In this document: piece after piece, positions 24,549 to 35,503 of the stretch
Position numbering within the stretch: the first letter of the stretch is position 1
Layout: every line of letters begins with the position of its first letter
NCBI RefSeq assembly: GCF_000022365.1
Contig: NC_012804.1
Span: 1,178,001 to 1,242,000 of the forward strand
Length of the DNA stretch: 64,000 nucleotides
Source: Thermococcus gammatolerans EJ3
GTDB lineage: Archaea > Methanobacteriota_B > Thermococci > Thermococcales > Thermococcaceae
Reading direction: 5' to 3'
The notes under the pieces: model-generated
The model's database searches: none
Seen by the model: the letters and a program-made list of their open reading frames with translations, nothing else
What the model was told of the DNA's origin: nothing
Position numbers and translations under genes: made by a program

Positions 24549-25700
24549 TTAGTTGTCCTTCATCCTATTTAAACCTGACATTTCAGCACGATAAAGCCAG
24601 TAATCCCCGTATTCGCCCGAGACGAGCATGACCTTTCCGTCCTCGCTCAGCTTTATGTAGCCGAGCGAATCTCCCGGGACCCGGACGTGGAAGACCTCGT
24701 GAAAGTCGTCGAGGGAGTAACAGTGGATAACACCATCCTTGGCGGTAACGACGAAGTTATCGTTCGCGAAATAGGGAAAGCCCGGGAGGACTTTCACCTC
24801 TGTGAGGTTCCATGTAAAGACGTGCGTATCCTCCAGTGGCTCGTGGCGGAAGATGTAGTTTTTGGTAGGGATGAGCGTCCACCTAAGGAGTGTTGTCTGG
24901 CCGAAACCCGCTTTTTCTATGCTCGCAAGCACTTTTCCATCGAGCGATAGAACCTTCAGCGTATCCCCATAGCTTGCCACTAGCTTGTCGCCGTAGGCGA
25001 GCACGCTGGTAGTGTTAAGGGTCAGGACAGCGGAGCCGTTTCTCATGACGACCTCTTTATTGCCTTTGTCCAAAAGCACGAGGCCCGAATCGGAGACCCA
25101 CTTGAGCGAGTATTTGTTCTCGAGTTCGAGTTTCGTTCCGTCGCACACCAGAACCTGATCGGTTGCGGTCACCGCCATGAGGTAGCAGAAGTGGTTCCCG
25201 CTCGGTGAGCGCAGTATGTCGTCCGGAACGCTTCCGGCACCTCCCTCATGGGTCTCTCCAACCTTTCCGGACCAATCGTAGATTCTTACGCCCGTGAACT
25301 CCCCGTAAGAGCCGAGGACGTAGGCTTTACCCTCAACAATGGCCACCCCAGCAACAACTGGCTCCACGATGTCTCCCGGTTCCATCAGGTCAAAGGAAAC
25401 CGCGCTTCCGTCGGGACTTGCAAGGTAAATCCTGTGTCCCCACCAGTCTATCACGGCGGCCAAACTCCCGTCCGGGGCCAGGTCCATAACCGGCATGTCG
25501 GAGGTGTTGACGTGCCATACGACGCTCATGTTCCACGTCTCCGGGCCGGGTGCGGTTGTGGTCTGGGTTTGGGGAGAACTCGAGGTTGGGGTGTAGGTAT
25601 GTGTCCGGGAGCTAGACGTTGATGTGCCAGAGCCCCCGAGGCATCCAGCCAGCAGGAGCATTCCCGCTATCAGCGGAATAACGAGTGCTTTTCCTTTCAT
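24549..25700 (-). CDS. Beta-propeller-like lipoprotein
   Basis: Exported protein of 383 residues. Signal helix with lipobox LLLAGCLGG at the N-terminus, a Ser/Thr/Pro linker, then repeating beta strands with motifs such as LAPDGSLAAVIDWWG, LASPDGSAVSF and LSEDGKVMLVSGEYGDYWLY, typical of WD40 or PQQ-like propellers. No catalytic residues are evident; binding of a ligand or protein outside the cell is likely. The ATG at 25700 has GGAGGAAGG before it, and the longer open frame to 25769 is not used. It is the first gene of a two-gene operon with the duplicated lipoprotein. Confidence 0.8.
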   Translation of the reverse strand: MKGKALVIPLIAGMLLLAGCLGGSGTSTSSSRTHTYTPTSSSPQTQTTTAPGPETWNMSVVWHVNTSDMPVMDLAPDGSLAAVIDWWGHRIYLASPDGSAVSFDLMEPGDIVEPVVAGVAIVEGKAYVLGSYGEFTGVRIYDWSGKVGETHEGGAGSVPDDILRSPSGNHFCYLMAVTATDQVLVCDGTKLELENKYSLKWVSDSGLVLLDKGNKEVVMRNGSAVLTLNTTSVLAYGDKLVASYGDTLKVLSLDGKVLASIEKAGFGQTTLLRWTLIPTKNYIFRHEPLEDTHVFTWNLTEVKVLPGFPYFANDNFVVTAKDGVIHCYSLDDFHEVFHVRVPGDSLGYIKLSEDGKVMLVSGEYGDYWLYRAEMSGLNRMKDN

Positions 25701-25824
25701 ACTTCCTTCCTCCAAAGCCCGCGAAGAAAGAAAAGCGGGCCTTAGGGGGTTGTATAATATTGGCCACACCGGTATTAAAGACTTTCCAAAACTTCAAACA
25801 AACCTGTAGCTTTTCGAGGGCTAT

Positions 25825-26496
25825 CTAAAAGGGCTGGCGGTCATCGTATTGGTCGCGAAGCAACAAGTCCTTGAATGGAACGGGCTTTGCCCCTGCTCTT
25901 TCCCCTGCAAATCGGGCCAGATCAAAGACCCACCTCACACTACTTACGATCCCCACATCCGCCGTCGCCACAGCTTCAAAGGCCTTCAGCTCGTGATCCG
26001 GGCTCTTAACGAGCCGTGCTTCCCCAGAAACATTGAACTCCGAAAGGAGCTCGGTAGTCAGCGCTTTAACGAGGCCGCTTCCCGGATTGTTCCTGCCGTA
26101 AAAAAAGACAGCTCTTTCAGGAGAAAGCTCGGAAAGGGCCGAGATGATGAACCTCAGATTCTCAGCGGTGTGCTGGTGGGGCCTGTACTTTCCCCGGTAC
26201 TCCAAATCCCGGACGAGGCCGTCCTCGCAGAGTACAGCCTTCCCGGTGAGGAGCGACTCAAGGGTTATGAGGACGTTGAAGCCGTCCACCCCGAGAACTC
26301 GCCCCCCAACTCGTTCTGGAGAAAGGAGCTTTTGTTTAACTTCCCCAATCCAGGAATCCGAGAAAACACAGCGAGCCAAGAGGTGCCGCTCCTCCTTCCT
26401 CAGCCGGTAATGGTTCGCCACGAAGTTTAGGGCGACACTCTTCCGGTAGCCCCTGTTGAGGAGGTATTTGAGATCGCGGTAGGCCTCAACCAGCAT
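25825..26496 (-). CDS. DUF434/DUF5616 family conserved protein
   Basis: A 223-residue cytoplasmic protein. The N-terminal segment (EAYRDLKYLLNRGYRKS, FVANHYRLRKEERHLLARC) matches the archaeal family DUF434. The C-terminal part (LGVDGFNVLITLESLL, GKYRPHQHTAENL, AVFFYGRNNPGSG, SPDHELKAFEAVATADVGIV) looks like the attached alpha/beta DUF5616 domain. Its pattern of conserved acidic residues recalls PIN/NYN nucleases, which is only an impression. It is followed 20 bases upstream on the same strand by the HD-domain gene. Confidence 0.75.
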   Translation of the reverse strand: MLVEAYRDLKYLLNRGYRKSVALNFVANHYRLRKEERHLLARCVFSDSWIGEVKQKLLSPERVGGRVLGVDGFNVLITLESLLTGKAVLCEDGLVRDLEYRGKYRPHQHTAENLRFIISALSELSPERAVFFYGRNNPGSGLVKALTTELLSEFNVSGEARLVKSPDHELKAFEAVATADVGIVSSVRWVFDLARFAGERAGAKPVPFKDLLLRDQYDDRQPF

Positions 26497-26516
26497 GGAG
26501 AAAAATGGGAAAAGGC

Positions 26517-27293
26517 TCAGATAACCTTTTCGAGGGTCTCGCCGTCCTTGCCGGTGTGGATCCTCAGCTTAACCTTTCCGGTGAGCAGGGAGCTCTTGAC
26601 CTTTTTCGTCAGTATCTCGTCCACCTGAAAGATCCCCGCCGGGTGCTTCATCCAGATCTCAATGAGTACCGGTTGCCTCTCGTCGCCCTCCCTTATCTCA
26701 ACCCGCTCTATGGCCAGGGCGGAGACCGAGTGGATATCCACGCGATCCTTCTTGTAAGCTAACCTGCTCCTTCCAGATTCCATGTCGCAGCCGTCGGCAA
26801 TAGTGACGAGCGAGCCCTCTATTGTGGTGCACGGCACGTGCTCGTCGTGGGTGTATATTGCGTTGAGCGTTAGGGCCTTCAGGAGAAGTGGATCGCGCTT
26901 TTCAAACTCGTTCACGAGCTTGTCTATTATCGGCTCCGCAAGGAAGGCGCTGAACTCGTAGTGGTTTATCCTGTGGATCATGTTCCCTATGTCGTGGAAG
27001 AGGGCTCCAAAGGCCACGATGAACTTGCTCCACCAGAAGGGTTTGCCGAGCTTCTCGGCCGTCGTCTGGATCCCGAACTTCGTGATTATTCTGAGGAGCT
27101 CAAGGGCGCGCCTCGTCGTTAAGAGAACGTGAACGGGCCCGTGATCGTTGAACTGGTAGACGTTGAGCACTATGTAGTTGGTCGTGTCGAAGTAGTAGTG
27201 GTACTCCTTGAAGGTTCTCTCGTATGCCCTGTAAAGCCTCTCGTCCTCAAAAAGCTCCCTGATCTCACGGAGTATCTCCTCCTCGCTGTACAT
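26517..27293 (-). CDS. HD-domain metal-dependent phosphohydrolase
   Basis: A 258-residue protein with a clear HD-domain order: first histidine in HVLLTTRRALELL, the FHDIGNMIHR pair, further histidines in RINHYEFSAF and YTHDEHVPC, and the last aspartate in VTIADGCDM. These ligate two metals in enzymes that hydrolyse nucleotide or cyclic-nucleotide phosphates; the substrate is not predictable. The ATG at 27293 has GGAGGTGGTG directly upstream; the longer open frame to 27488 is low-complexity and rejected. It is probably cotranscribed with the DUF434 gene. Confidence 0.85.
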   Translation of the reverse strand: MYSEEEILREIRELFEDERLYRAYERTFKEYHYYFDTTNYIVLNVYQFNDHGPVHVLLTTRRALELLRIITKFGIQTTAEKLGKPFWWSKFIVAFGALFHDIGNMIHRINHYEFSAFLAEPIIDKLVNEFEKRDPLLLKALTLNAIYTHDEHVPCTTIEGSLVTIADGCDMESGRSRLAYKKDRVDIHSVSALAIERVEIREGDERQPVLIEIWMKHPAGIFQVDEILTKKVKSSLLTGKVKLRIHTGKDGETLEKVI

Positions 27294-27424
27294 TTTCACC
27301 ACCTCCGGCGGTGGAGGCTTTGGGGTTTTAAGGGTTTTGAATGCGGACGTTTCCAAAGCCCAAGCTCTGAACCCAGAGGTTGCACATGTTTTTGACCCAA
27401 GGGAAAACAGGAAGGGAAAGGGGA

Positions 27425-28195
27425 TCACCTTCGCCGGAGTGCCAGCAGGGGGCCGAGGATCAGCCCAACTAGAAGGGCGGGGCCACACATCGTTTTCTCC
27501 CCCTTGGCGGAGGTAGTGGTTTGTGTGCTTGATGTGTTAGTCCCTGTAGTTGATGTTGTGCTCGTGGTTTCTGTATCCATTCCCGATATCGTACCGTTTA
27601 TTGGTGGCCCGGGATGAGTCTTAAAGACAGGTTTTCCCCATTTACAGGTTACATTAGTTCCGTTCCTCCAGCACTCGAATGTGATGTAGTCATGACACTC
27701 ACCGAAGAAAGATCCATGGAGAGTCATGTTAAAGACCGTTGCATTCATTCCAATTTCCCACTTTTTTATCGAGCTATTCCAGTAGCCCTTGTACCAGTGC
27801 TTTCCAGTAACGTTCGGCAAGTAGTTCCTAACACCCCACTGATACTCCCTGAGGACTTTTGACAAATTCCAATCTGAAAGCTTGAAAGGAACGTCTTCCA
27901 TTGTTGTTGGGTAGTACTCGGTGATTCTCTCAATTTTCTCTGACCTCGATCCGGAGCGATAGTAGACGATTCTTATCAAGTGCGTTTTGTTGTAGGGTTT
28001 GAGTATGAAGAGCTCTTGAATTGAAGTGTCATTGAATAGATTTGTTGGAGGGGTTCCGTACTTCAAGGTTGCGTCTCCCCTAATGCAGATGCAGAGGTAA
28101 GTTCCGTTCTGATCAAGTTTCTCAAGAGCATTAAACGCACTAACCGGCTGAAGGAACATCAAAAAGGCAAAAAGCAGGGGAAGGAACCTTTTCAT
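27425..28195 (-). CDS. Secreted CGP-CTERM surface protein
   Basis: A 256-residue exported glycoprotein candidate with a signal peptide (LPLLFAFLMFLQPVSA), a cysteine-containing extracytoplasmic domain rich in NxS/T sites, a Thr/Ser linker (TETTSTTSTTGTNTSS) and a C-terminal sorting-type tail. The tail is Cys-Gly-Pro at residue 237, a hydrophobic stretch and RRR at the end, the CGP-CTERM domain known from Thermococcaceae. The cysteine sits 19 residues before the end, exactly as in the lectin-like protein ending at 48632. The domain function is unknown. The ATG has GGGGGTGAGGAG before it, which overlaps the stop of the upstream remnant. Confidence 0.82.
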   Translation of the reverse strand: MKRFLPLLFAFLMFLQPVSAFNALEKLDQNGTYLCICIRGDATLKYGTPPTNLFNDTSIQELFILKPYNKTHLIRIVYYRSGSRSEKIERITEYYPTTMEDVPFKLSDWNLSKVLREYQWGVRNYLPNVTGKHWYKGYWNSSIKKWEIGMNATVFNMTLHGSFFGECHDYITFECWRNGTNVTCKWGKPVFKTHPGPPINGTISGMDTETTSTTSTTGTNTSSTQTTTSAKGEKTMCGPALLVGLILGPLLALRRR

Positions 28196-28199
28196 CTCC

Positions 28200-28424
28200 T
28201 CACCCCCAGCGGGCGATCATATAGTAACCAACACAGGTGTACGGGCCGGTTTTCGGGATGTAGCCAGAGGGCAGATCCTGATCGGGGCTGCCGTCGAAGT
28301 CAAGGTCGAGGTAAAGTCCTGCATCGTAGGAATAGAACCAATTCTCAGCCGTGTGACCCTTGGCGAGAAGGTGGAAGATAGCCTTATATATGAGAGTATC
28401 GTGAGAACTATTCTCACCTTCTAA
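28200..28424 (-). pseudogene. Remnant of a secreted protein gene (C-terminal fragment)
   Basis: An open frame of 74 codons ending at 28200 reads like real protein (ENWFYSYDAGLYLDLDFDG, DQDLPSGYIPKTGPYTCVGYY) but has no start codon. In another frame, a GTG at 28417 with GGAGGTGA upstream starts MRIVLTILSYI, which looks like a signal-peptide beginning. This suggests a gene that lost its middle or suffered a frameshift. Its stop overlaps the ribosome site of the CGP-CTERM gene downstream, as in an operon. Family unknown. Confidence 0.45.
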
Positions 28425-28525
28425 TCACCTCCAAACCGCCAAGATTAAATTAAGGCACTTCTGTTTAAAAACTTCCCTACTAACTTTCGATGATAAAATT
28501 AGGGGAACCAAAAAAAGGAGAATAC

Positions 28526-29098
28526 CTAATAAACATCGACATCACCCCTAGCCTCATTAAGACGATCAAGGTCCATCTTGATCAGATAGGGCGGGAGAAA
28601 CGCCGGGAGATAAACCAAAATCAGTGGGAATGTGAACGCGGTCGAGAGGGTTGGGACCAGCATCAGGAGGACAAAGGGGAGGCCTTTTTCGGCGATCCGT
28701 CTGACGAGCCGGTGGTAGAGGTAGCTGAGGATCAACGGGCTCAGGAGGAGCAATATACCGCCGAGCGGCTCCGGGAGGGATTTTATTTCATCTGAGAAAT
28801 AAAGGGCCAGGATCGTGAGGAAGGGAACAACGTTGAAGAACGAGAACATCCTGTCAACGATTTCCCGGGGATTTTCCTTTACGTCCCTGATCGAGGGAAT
28901 GCCAACGAGACCGATGTAAAACGTTGGGGAAAGGAAGATCACAACCGCAAGCCGATCTCTCAGAAAGAGCTCATCCCACCACGCAAAGATGAGCGACAGG
29001 AGAATTATCGGCATGATGAAGATTATCTTCATCAGGAGGATAGCCTGTTTTATCTTTCCCGCCGCGTACTCATTGGGGATTACATCATCGTACGGCAT
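28526..29098 (-). CDS. Multi-pass membrane protein, unknown
   Basis: About 190 residues with five predicted membrane helices (AILLMKIIFIMPIILLSLI, LAVVIFLSPTFYIGLV, FFNVVPFLTILALYF, PLGGILLLLSPLILSYLYH, LPFVLLMLVPTLSTAFTF). I do not recognise the family. The ATG at 29098 has no ribosome site, but a TTTTAAA box lies about 28 bases upstream, which fits a leaderless transcript. The open frame continues to 29194, inside the end of the PIN gene, and is not expected to be used. Confidence 0.65.
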   Translation of the reverse strand: MPYDDVIPNEYAAGKIKQAILLMKIIFIMPIILLSLIFAWWDELFLRDRLAVVIFLSPTFYIGLVGIPSIRDVKENPREIVDRMFSFFNVVPFLTILALYFSDEIKSLPEPLGGILLLLSPLILSYLYHRLVRRIAEKGLPFVLLMLVPTLSTAFTFPLILVYLPAFLPPYLIKMDLDRLNEARGDVDVY

Positions 29099-29141
29099 GA
29101 TTGGGAGATGGTTTGAGACGTTTAAAATTTTCCGATACGGT

Positions 29142-29558
29142 TCACTCAAGCATTCCCTCGAGCTCCAGTATCTTTTTCGAGCGGAGGTAAACAACAGGAA
29201 TCCCTTTCTCGCGGAGGCGCTTCTTCAGCCCCTTGTCGTTGGTGCAGACGATAACGCGCTCGTTTTTGATCGCGAAGTCGTAGATCTGGTCGTCTATCGG
29301 TCTCTTCCCAAACTCCCCGATTTCAACGGTCTCAAAGCGCTCCGCTAGTTTCTTCGCCATTCTAACAGCGAGCAAATCCCTTCCTCGCGTCTTCCGCTCT
29401 ATAACGTCGAGCTCACGGAGAACCACGTTGGGGATTACGATTTTGAACCTGACATCGAGGATTCTGTTGAGCTCACCAACGATATCAACCCCGAACTGGC
29501 CGGGAACGAGGAGGAAGTTCGTGTCAGGAAGGACGAGCCATTCTCTCCTATGGACCAT
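29142..29558 (-). CDS. PIN-domain ribonuclease-like protein
   Basis: A 138-residue single PIN domain with the four acidic metal ligands of the fold: Asp in PDTNFLL, Glu in VLRELDVIE, Asp in IDDQIYDFA and Asp in TNDKGLKKRL. No antitoxin gene is adjacent. Instead it follows aIF2 gamma by 31 bases in the same direction, which suggests a role in rRNA or tRNA processing or quality control rather than a VapBC toxin; this is inference. The ATG at 29558 has GGTGGTCGCA before it. Confidence 0.85.
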   Translation of the reverse strand: MVHRREWLVLPDTNFLLVPGQFGVDIVGELNRILDVRFKIVIPNVVLRELDVIERKTRGRDLLAVRMAKKLAERFETVEIGEFGKRPIDDQIYDFAIKNERVIVCTNDKGLKKRLREKGIPVVYLRSKKILELEGMLE

Positions 29559-29589
29559 TGCGACCACCGGAAAGGAAAGAGAAGAGGGC

Positions 29590-30816
29590 TCACTCCCTTA
29601 TGAAGCCGTAGCCGATGAGGCGCCACCTGCTTCCGATCTGCCTGCTTATGGCAACCCTGTCGCCAACCTCAGCGCAGACGGGAATCTGGAGCTTGAGCTC
29701 GACCTCGTCCTTGCCGAGCCCGGTGACGAGGCCCATCGTCCTTGCCGTTCCGACGTTGAGGAGGAGAACCTCCTTCCTCTTGATGGGCTCAACCTTGAGC
29801 TCGTCCTCGGTTCCAACCACGCGCTCGAGCAGGTGAACCTCGATGCGGAGCTCGTCCCACACAGGCGGTAACTTTCCGGGCTTTCCTACAACGTTTCCAG
29901 CCATTAGGTCACCCTTGGTGAGGTAGGGGTCGAGCTTCGTTCCAACGCCGACGAGTCCACCGGGATAGGCCTCCTCGACGAACCTTCCACCTGCCTGAAG
30001 CGAGACGATCTCGGTCGTTATCGGCTCGTACTTGATTCTGCCGTGCTCCTCGTAGGGAACCCCTGGGCGGATCTCTATCTCGTCTCCGACCTTGAGCTTG
30101 CCCTGGACTATCGAACCACCTATAACACCGCCGATGAGCTTCTCCGGCGGTGTTCCGGGCTTGTTTACGTCGAAGCTCCTCAGGACGAGCATCTTGGGAG
30201 GCTTGTTCGGGTCGCGCTTTGGAGTGGGTATGAACTTCTCTATCGCCGCGAGGAGGACGTCAACGTTCGCGCCGTGCAATGCAGAAATCGGGATTATCGG
30301 GGCGTTCTCTGCGACAGTCCCCTTGATGAAGTCCTTGATCTCCTGGTAGCGCTTTATGACGGTCTCCCTGTCAACGAGCTCGATCTTGTTGAGCGCTATA
30401 ACGATGTTCCTGTTGCCGACTATCTGCAGGGCCATGAGGTGCTCCCTGGTCTGGGGCATTACCCCCTCGTTGGCGGCAACGACAAGAACGGCACCGTCCA
30501 TGAGAGAGGCTCCAGCGAGCATCGTCGTCATCAGCGCCTCGTGGCCCGGCGCGTCTATGAAGGAAACGCGCCTCTCGAACTCTGTCTCGGCGCCGCAGTA
30601 CGGGCAGACCGGAGAAGTGGAGTAACGCCCGCACTTCGGGCACTTCCTTATCTCCGCGTCCGCGAAGCCTATCTTTATCGTGATACCTCTCCTGAGCTCC
30701 TCGCTGTGCGTGTCGGTCCATATTCCGGTTAGAGCCTTGGTGAGCGTCGTCTTCCCGTGGTCAACGTGACCTACCATTCCAATGTTGACCTCGGCCTGTT
30801 TAAACTTCTTTGCCAT
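29590..30816 (-). CDS. eif2g: Translation initiation factor aIF2 gamma subunit
   Basis: GTPase that carries initiator Met-tRNA to the small ribosomal subunit together with alpha and beta subunits. G1 motif GHVDHGKTT at residues 16-24, switch region [12 protein letters not shown], the zinc knuckle [23 protein letters not shown] and NKIEL. Two beta-barrel domains follow. The 408-residue length equals that of Pyrococcus orthologues. The ATG at 30816 has GGGGTGAGAG before it, so the longer open frame is not used. It is the first gene of an operon with the PIN protein. Confidence 0.97.
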   Translation of the reverse strand: MAKKFKQAEVNIGMVGHVDHGKTTLTKALTGIWTDTHSEELRRGITIKIGFADAEIRKCPKCGRYSTSPVCPYCGAETEFERRVSFIDAPGHEALMTTMLAGASLMDGAVLVVAANEGVMPQTREHLMALQIVGNRNIVIALNKIELVDRETVIKRYQEIKDFIKGTVAENAPIIPISALHGANVDVLLAAIEKFIPTPKRDPNKPPKMLVLRSFDVNKPGTPPEKLIGGVIGGSIVQGKLKVGDEIEIRPGVPYEEHGRIKYEPITTEIVSLQAGGRFVEEAYPGGLVGVGTKLDPYLTKGDLMAGNVVGKPGKLPPVWDELRIEVHLLERVVGTEDELKVEPIKRKEVLLLNVGTARTMGLVTGLGKDEVELKLQIPVCAEVGDRVAISRQIGSRWRLIGYGFIRE

Positions 30817-30943
30817 CTCTCTCACCCCTAAGGCTAAAAAGCGGGGACGTTTATTAAGGTTATCCATAACCCACGTTGCCGAGAGGGGGCGAAAGAATCA
30901 ACGCGGATAAAAGGGAGAAATGAAAAAGAACAAAAAGGCGGAT

Positions 30944-32263
30944 TCACCAGTTGACCTCGTACTCGAAGGTTACACTCCTCGAACCGCCCGCCGGGACCGT
31001 GAGAATAAACTCCACGTACTGCGCAGTCTCATCAGAGGGGCTTATGGTCGAGCTGATGAGCTTTCCACCGTACTTGTAGTGGCGGACTATTACAGTCTTC
31101 GACTCGTCGCCGAAGTTTTCGATAGTCACCTTAATCCTGTACTTTGCCCAGCCCTCGCCGTGTTCTGAGTCGAGAACCTTCGTAGTGCCCTTGAGGTCGT
31201 AGTCCTTGCCGATGCCGATTCTCACCACATCGCCCTTTGGTGTGTGCTCGATGTGGTTCTCCCCTATTAGAAGGTTTCCACCCTCGGTTTCCCGGTAGAT
31301 CTCCACGACTCCGGCAGGGAGAACCCTGTCAGCCTTGAAGGAGATGGACTCGTAAACGTTGGCCGTTCTGTCATAGCTCCAGCTCTCGTAGAGGTACTGC
31401 CTCTTTATCTCCACCTCCGTCGAGATGTAGGGTATCATCATCGTGCTCGCGGCCTTTATGTCCGTCGGGCCCAGGGGATAGACGTGGAAGGCCTCTACCT
31501 TAACCGGCTCTCCCTGACTGCCCCCTGACTTTTCCGCCGCCACAGCGAGGGTGTAAACGTACCTCGGGGAATAGGGGCTGTAAAACTGAACGTCACCCGA
31601 GACGAGGGCGACCTTGGCATTTTCGTACTCCTTCGAGGTGGGGTTCTTCACGATAATGTAACCAAAAAGGCGGGCGGTTTTTTCGCCCAGGTAGAGTTTG
31701 TACCTGCTCCCCCAGCTCATTCCAGGGACGCGATAGGTCACTTCAACGGCGTACTTTCCATCTTCGGGGGCGGAGAAGAGGGCGTAGACGCCGCCTTTCT
31801 TTTCCATCCGCGAGGCTTTGAAGTAGACCAGCTCGCTCGGATTCACCGCGTACAGTCCGTCCTCACCCTGGATCACGAGCTTGCCGTCCTTTAAACCGAG
31901 GAACTTGCCCCTGATTACGTCCCCGCTCGAGGTTTTCACCTCGACGTCGCTGCCCACGTTCGAGTCGTACATGTTCTCACTCGATTCAGAGCTGTAGAGC
32001 CCGAGGAACTGGACGTTGGGGTCAAGGGGTCTCACCGTTATCTCCTCAACGTTCAGGCCGGCTAGGTCATCCAGCTGAACCCTGTTGATTCCCTTCTTAA
32101 GGCTCAGGTTCAGAACCTCGCTGATGACGCCAATCTCGGCCGAGTCATAGAGGGCAACCGTTGTGTCGCTACTTGCGGCCCGGATCTGCTCGGTGCCGTG
32201 GAGGGCCACCATGAGGATTATCACGAGGGCCACCCCGGCAAGAACTTTAAACGCGTTTCTCAT
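30944..32263 (-). CDS. Exported DUF4139-domain protein
   Basis: A 439-residue exported protein with an N-terminal membrane/signal helix (VLAGVALVIILMVAL) and a long beta-rich extracytoplasmic domain. The segments EVTYRVPGMSWGSRYKLYLG, SVTFEYEVNW and the RVLPAGVVEIYRE region match DUF4139, a family of unknown role also found in bacteria. There is no C-terminal anchor, so it is either secreted or held by the N-terminal helix. The ATG has GGTGATGGG before it. It is divergent from acdB, with 170 bases between them containing both promoters. Confidence 0.8.
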   Translation of the reverse strand: MRNAFKVLAGVALVIILMVALHGTEQIRAASSDTTVALYDSAEIGVISEVLNLSLKKGINRVQLDDLAGLNVEEITVRPLDPNVQFLGLYSSESSENMYDSNVGSDVEVKTSSGDVIRGKFLGLKDGKLVIQGEDGLYAVNPSELVYFKASRMEKKGGVYALFSAPEDGKYAVEVTYRVPGMSWGSRYKLYLGEKTARLFGYIIVKNPTSKEYENAKVALVSGDVQFYSPYSPRYVYTLAVAAEKSGGSQGEPVKVEAFHVYPLGPTDIKAASTMMIPYISTEVEIKRQYLYESWSYDRTANVYESISFKADRVLPAGVVEIYRETEGGNLLIGENHIEHTPKGDVVRIGIGKDYDLKGTTKVLDSEHGEGWAKYRIKVTIENFGDESKTVIVRHYKYGGKLISSTISPSDETAQYVEFILTVPAGGSRSVTFEYEVNW

Positions 32264-32433
32264 ATCCCATCACCATGAACAATTGGTTCTTCATGGTACT
32301 TATACCATAACCATAGCTTCAAAAGCCGTTGAAGTGTTCCTGGGCCGTTAGGAAGCCCTAACTCCTTGGCAAATGGAAACCCTTTTAACCTTCCCCTCTG
32401 AGTGATAAACGTCAGGCTTACGAGGTGATTGAA

Positions 32434-33132
32434 ATGAGCCGTGTCGAAGAGGCAAGGAAGATAATCGAGAAGGCCAAGGCCGAGAACAGGCCGCTCGTCG
32501 AGCCCGAGGCGAAGGAGATACTCCGCCTTTACGGCGTCCCGGTTCCGGACTTCAAGGTCGCGACCAACGAGGAGGAGGCCGTTAAGTTCGCCCGTGAAAT
32601 CGGGTATCCGGTGGTTATGAAAATCGTTTCTCCGCAGATTATCCACAAGAGCGACGCCGGTGGTGTTAAGGTCAACATCAAGAACGACGAGGAAGCGAGG
32701 GAAGCCTTCAGAACAATCATGGAGAACGCCAGGAAGTACAAGCCCGACGCCGACCTCTGGGGCGTCATAATCTACAAGATGCTCCCGCTCGGCAAGGAAG
32801 TTATAGTCGGTATGATACGCGACCCGCAGTTCGGTCCAGCTATAATGTTCGGTCTCGGTGGAATCTTCGTCGAGATTCTCAAGGATGTTTCCTTCCGCGT
32901 CGCCCCGATTACCAAGGAGGAAGCCCTTGAGATGATTAAGGAAATCAAGGCCTACCCGATTCTCGCCGGAGCGCGCGGTGAGAAGCCGGTGGACATTGAG
33001 GCCCTTGCAGACATCATCGTCAAGGTCGGCGAGCTCGCCCTTGAGCTTCCAGAGATTAAGGAGCTCGACATCAACCCGATTTTTGCCTATGAGGACTCAG
33101 CTGTTGCCGTCGACGCGAGGATGCTCCTCTGA
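32434..33132 (+). CDS. acdB: ADP-forming acetyl-CoA synthetase, beta subunit
   Basis: Small subunit of the NDP-forming acyl-CoA synthetase that conserves energy as ATP from acetyl-CoA during sugar and peptide fermentation. ATP-grasp fold with His71 in IIHKSDAGGVK, the residue phosphorylated in the Pyrococcus ACD-I beta subunit, and the GLGGIFVE and ELDINPIF motifs. It is 232 residues from the ATG at 32434, which has GAGGTGATTG upstream. The alpha subunit is not adjacent, as is usual in Thermococcales. A TTTTAACC box lies about 50 bases upstream. Confidence 0.95.
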   Translation: MSRVEEARKIIEKAKAENRPLVEPEAKEILRLYGVPVPDFKVATNEEEAVKFAREIGYPVVMKIVSPQIIHKSDAGGVKVNIKNDEEAREAFRTIMENARKYKPDADLWGVIIYKMLPLGKEVIVGMIRDPQFGPAIMFGLGGIFVEILKDVSFRVAPITKEEALEMIKEIKAYPILAGARGEKPVDIEALADIIVKVGELALELPEIKELDINPIFAYEDSAVAVDARMLL

Positions 33133-34251
<1,119 letters not shown>

Positions 34252-34362
34252 TGTGTATTCAAAAAGGCAAGTGAGAAAGCCTCTAGTGTTCGATAACCCC
34301 ATTCACATGATCATAGCACTTCATTCGGAGTGAGATGCTATAAGCCGTCGGAGTGATAATTC

Positions 34363-35037
34363 TTAAACCAGAGGAACCACGAGCTTTTTCCTTCCCCGCT
34401 TCTCCTTTTTGATGTAACCTTTTCTTTCCAAGCGAGACACATACTCACTTATAAAAGGCGTGGAATACGTTGAATCGTTTATGAGTTCCAATTGATTTCT
34501 CAGTTCTGTAAGACTCGGCGGCCGTCTCCTCCTTTTTATATAATCCTGTGCGAGTTTCAATATCTGTAACTCTAAGGGAGTTAGCTGAACTTTGGGGTCC
34601 ACCACGGGAAACTCTATAACACCGCCCTTCTCCGTGACGTAAAAGACGGACTTTATTGCTTCTGGATTCTCATTTCTGACAAGAACGGCCGCATAGAGGA
34701 GTTCATACCCCACTATTCGCCTCCCACCTGTGATGTTTATTACTGTCTCGGGAATTATGAGCTTCTTAAACTCTTCTATCCTCTCTTGGAACAGGTATGG
34801 TTCTTTGACTTCTATCACTGCCACAGGGATTCCTAGGCCTTTAAATCCTTCCTCTGCGTCTTTAACTTTGGAGAGGACTATCTCTCGATATTCCTTGGTG
34901 GCATCTTCCCTTATTGAATAAAGCACGACAGCACTGCTGATTTGGGAGTTCCCTTCGCTGATTCTCTTGGGCAGTATCACCTCTCCATTTCTGAATATGT
35001 GATTGATGTGTTCCCCTACTGTAACCACGTATCTCAT
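34363..35037 (-). CDS. csa3: CARF/HTH regulator Csa3
   Basis: CRISPR-associated transcription factor of type I-A loci. The N-terminal CARF domain (residues 1 to about 130) has the ligand-loop motif NITGGRRIVGYELLYAA; such domains bind cyclic oligoadenylate. The C-terminal winged helix (about 150-224) includes LTPLELQILKLAQ, SLTELRNQLEL and YVSRLERKGYIKKEKRGR. It is transcribed away from the csa5-cas7 operon from a shared 106-base intergenic region, the expected position for a regulator of the interference genes and of itself. Confidence 0.88.
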   Translation of the reverse strand: MRYVVTVGEHINHIFRNGEVILPKRISEGNSQISSAVVLYSIREDATKEYREIVLSKVKDAEEGFKGLGIPVAVIEVKEPYLFQERIEEFKKLIIPETVINITGGRRIVGYELLYAAVLVRNENPEAIKSVFYVTEKGGVIEFPVVDPKVQLTPLELQILKLAQDYIKRRRRPPSLTELRNQLELINDSTYSTPFISEYVSRLERKGYIKKEKRGRKKLVVPLV

Positions 35038-35066
35038 TCTCCCACCATACTTGATTAAATCTCAAT

Positions 35067-35502
<436 letters not shown>

Positions 35503-35503
<1 letters not shown>

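Noticed and set aside
29142-29567. VapBC toxin-antitoxin module
   Set aside because: Only the PIN protein is present; no antitoxin gene is adjacent, and the gene is in an operon with aIF2 gamma.
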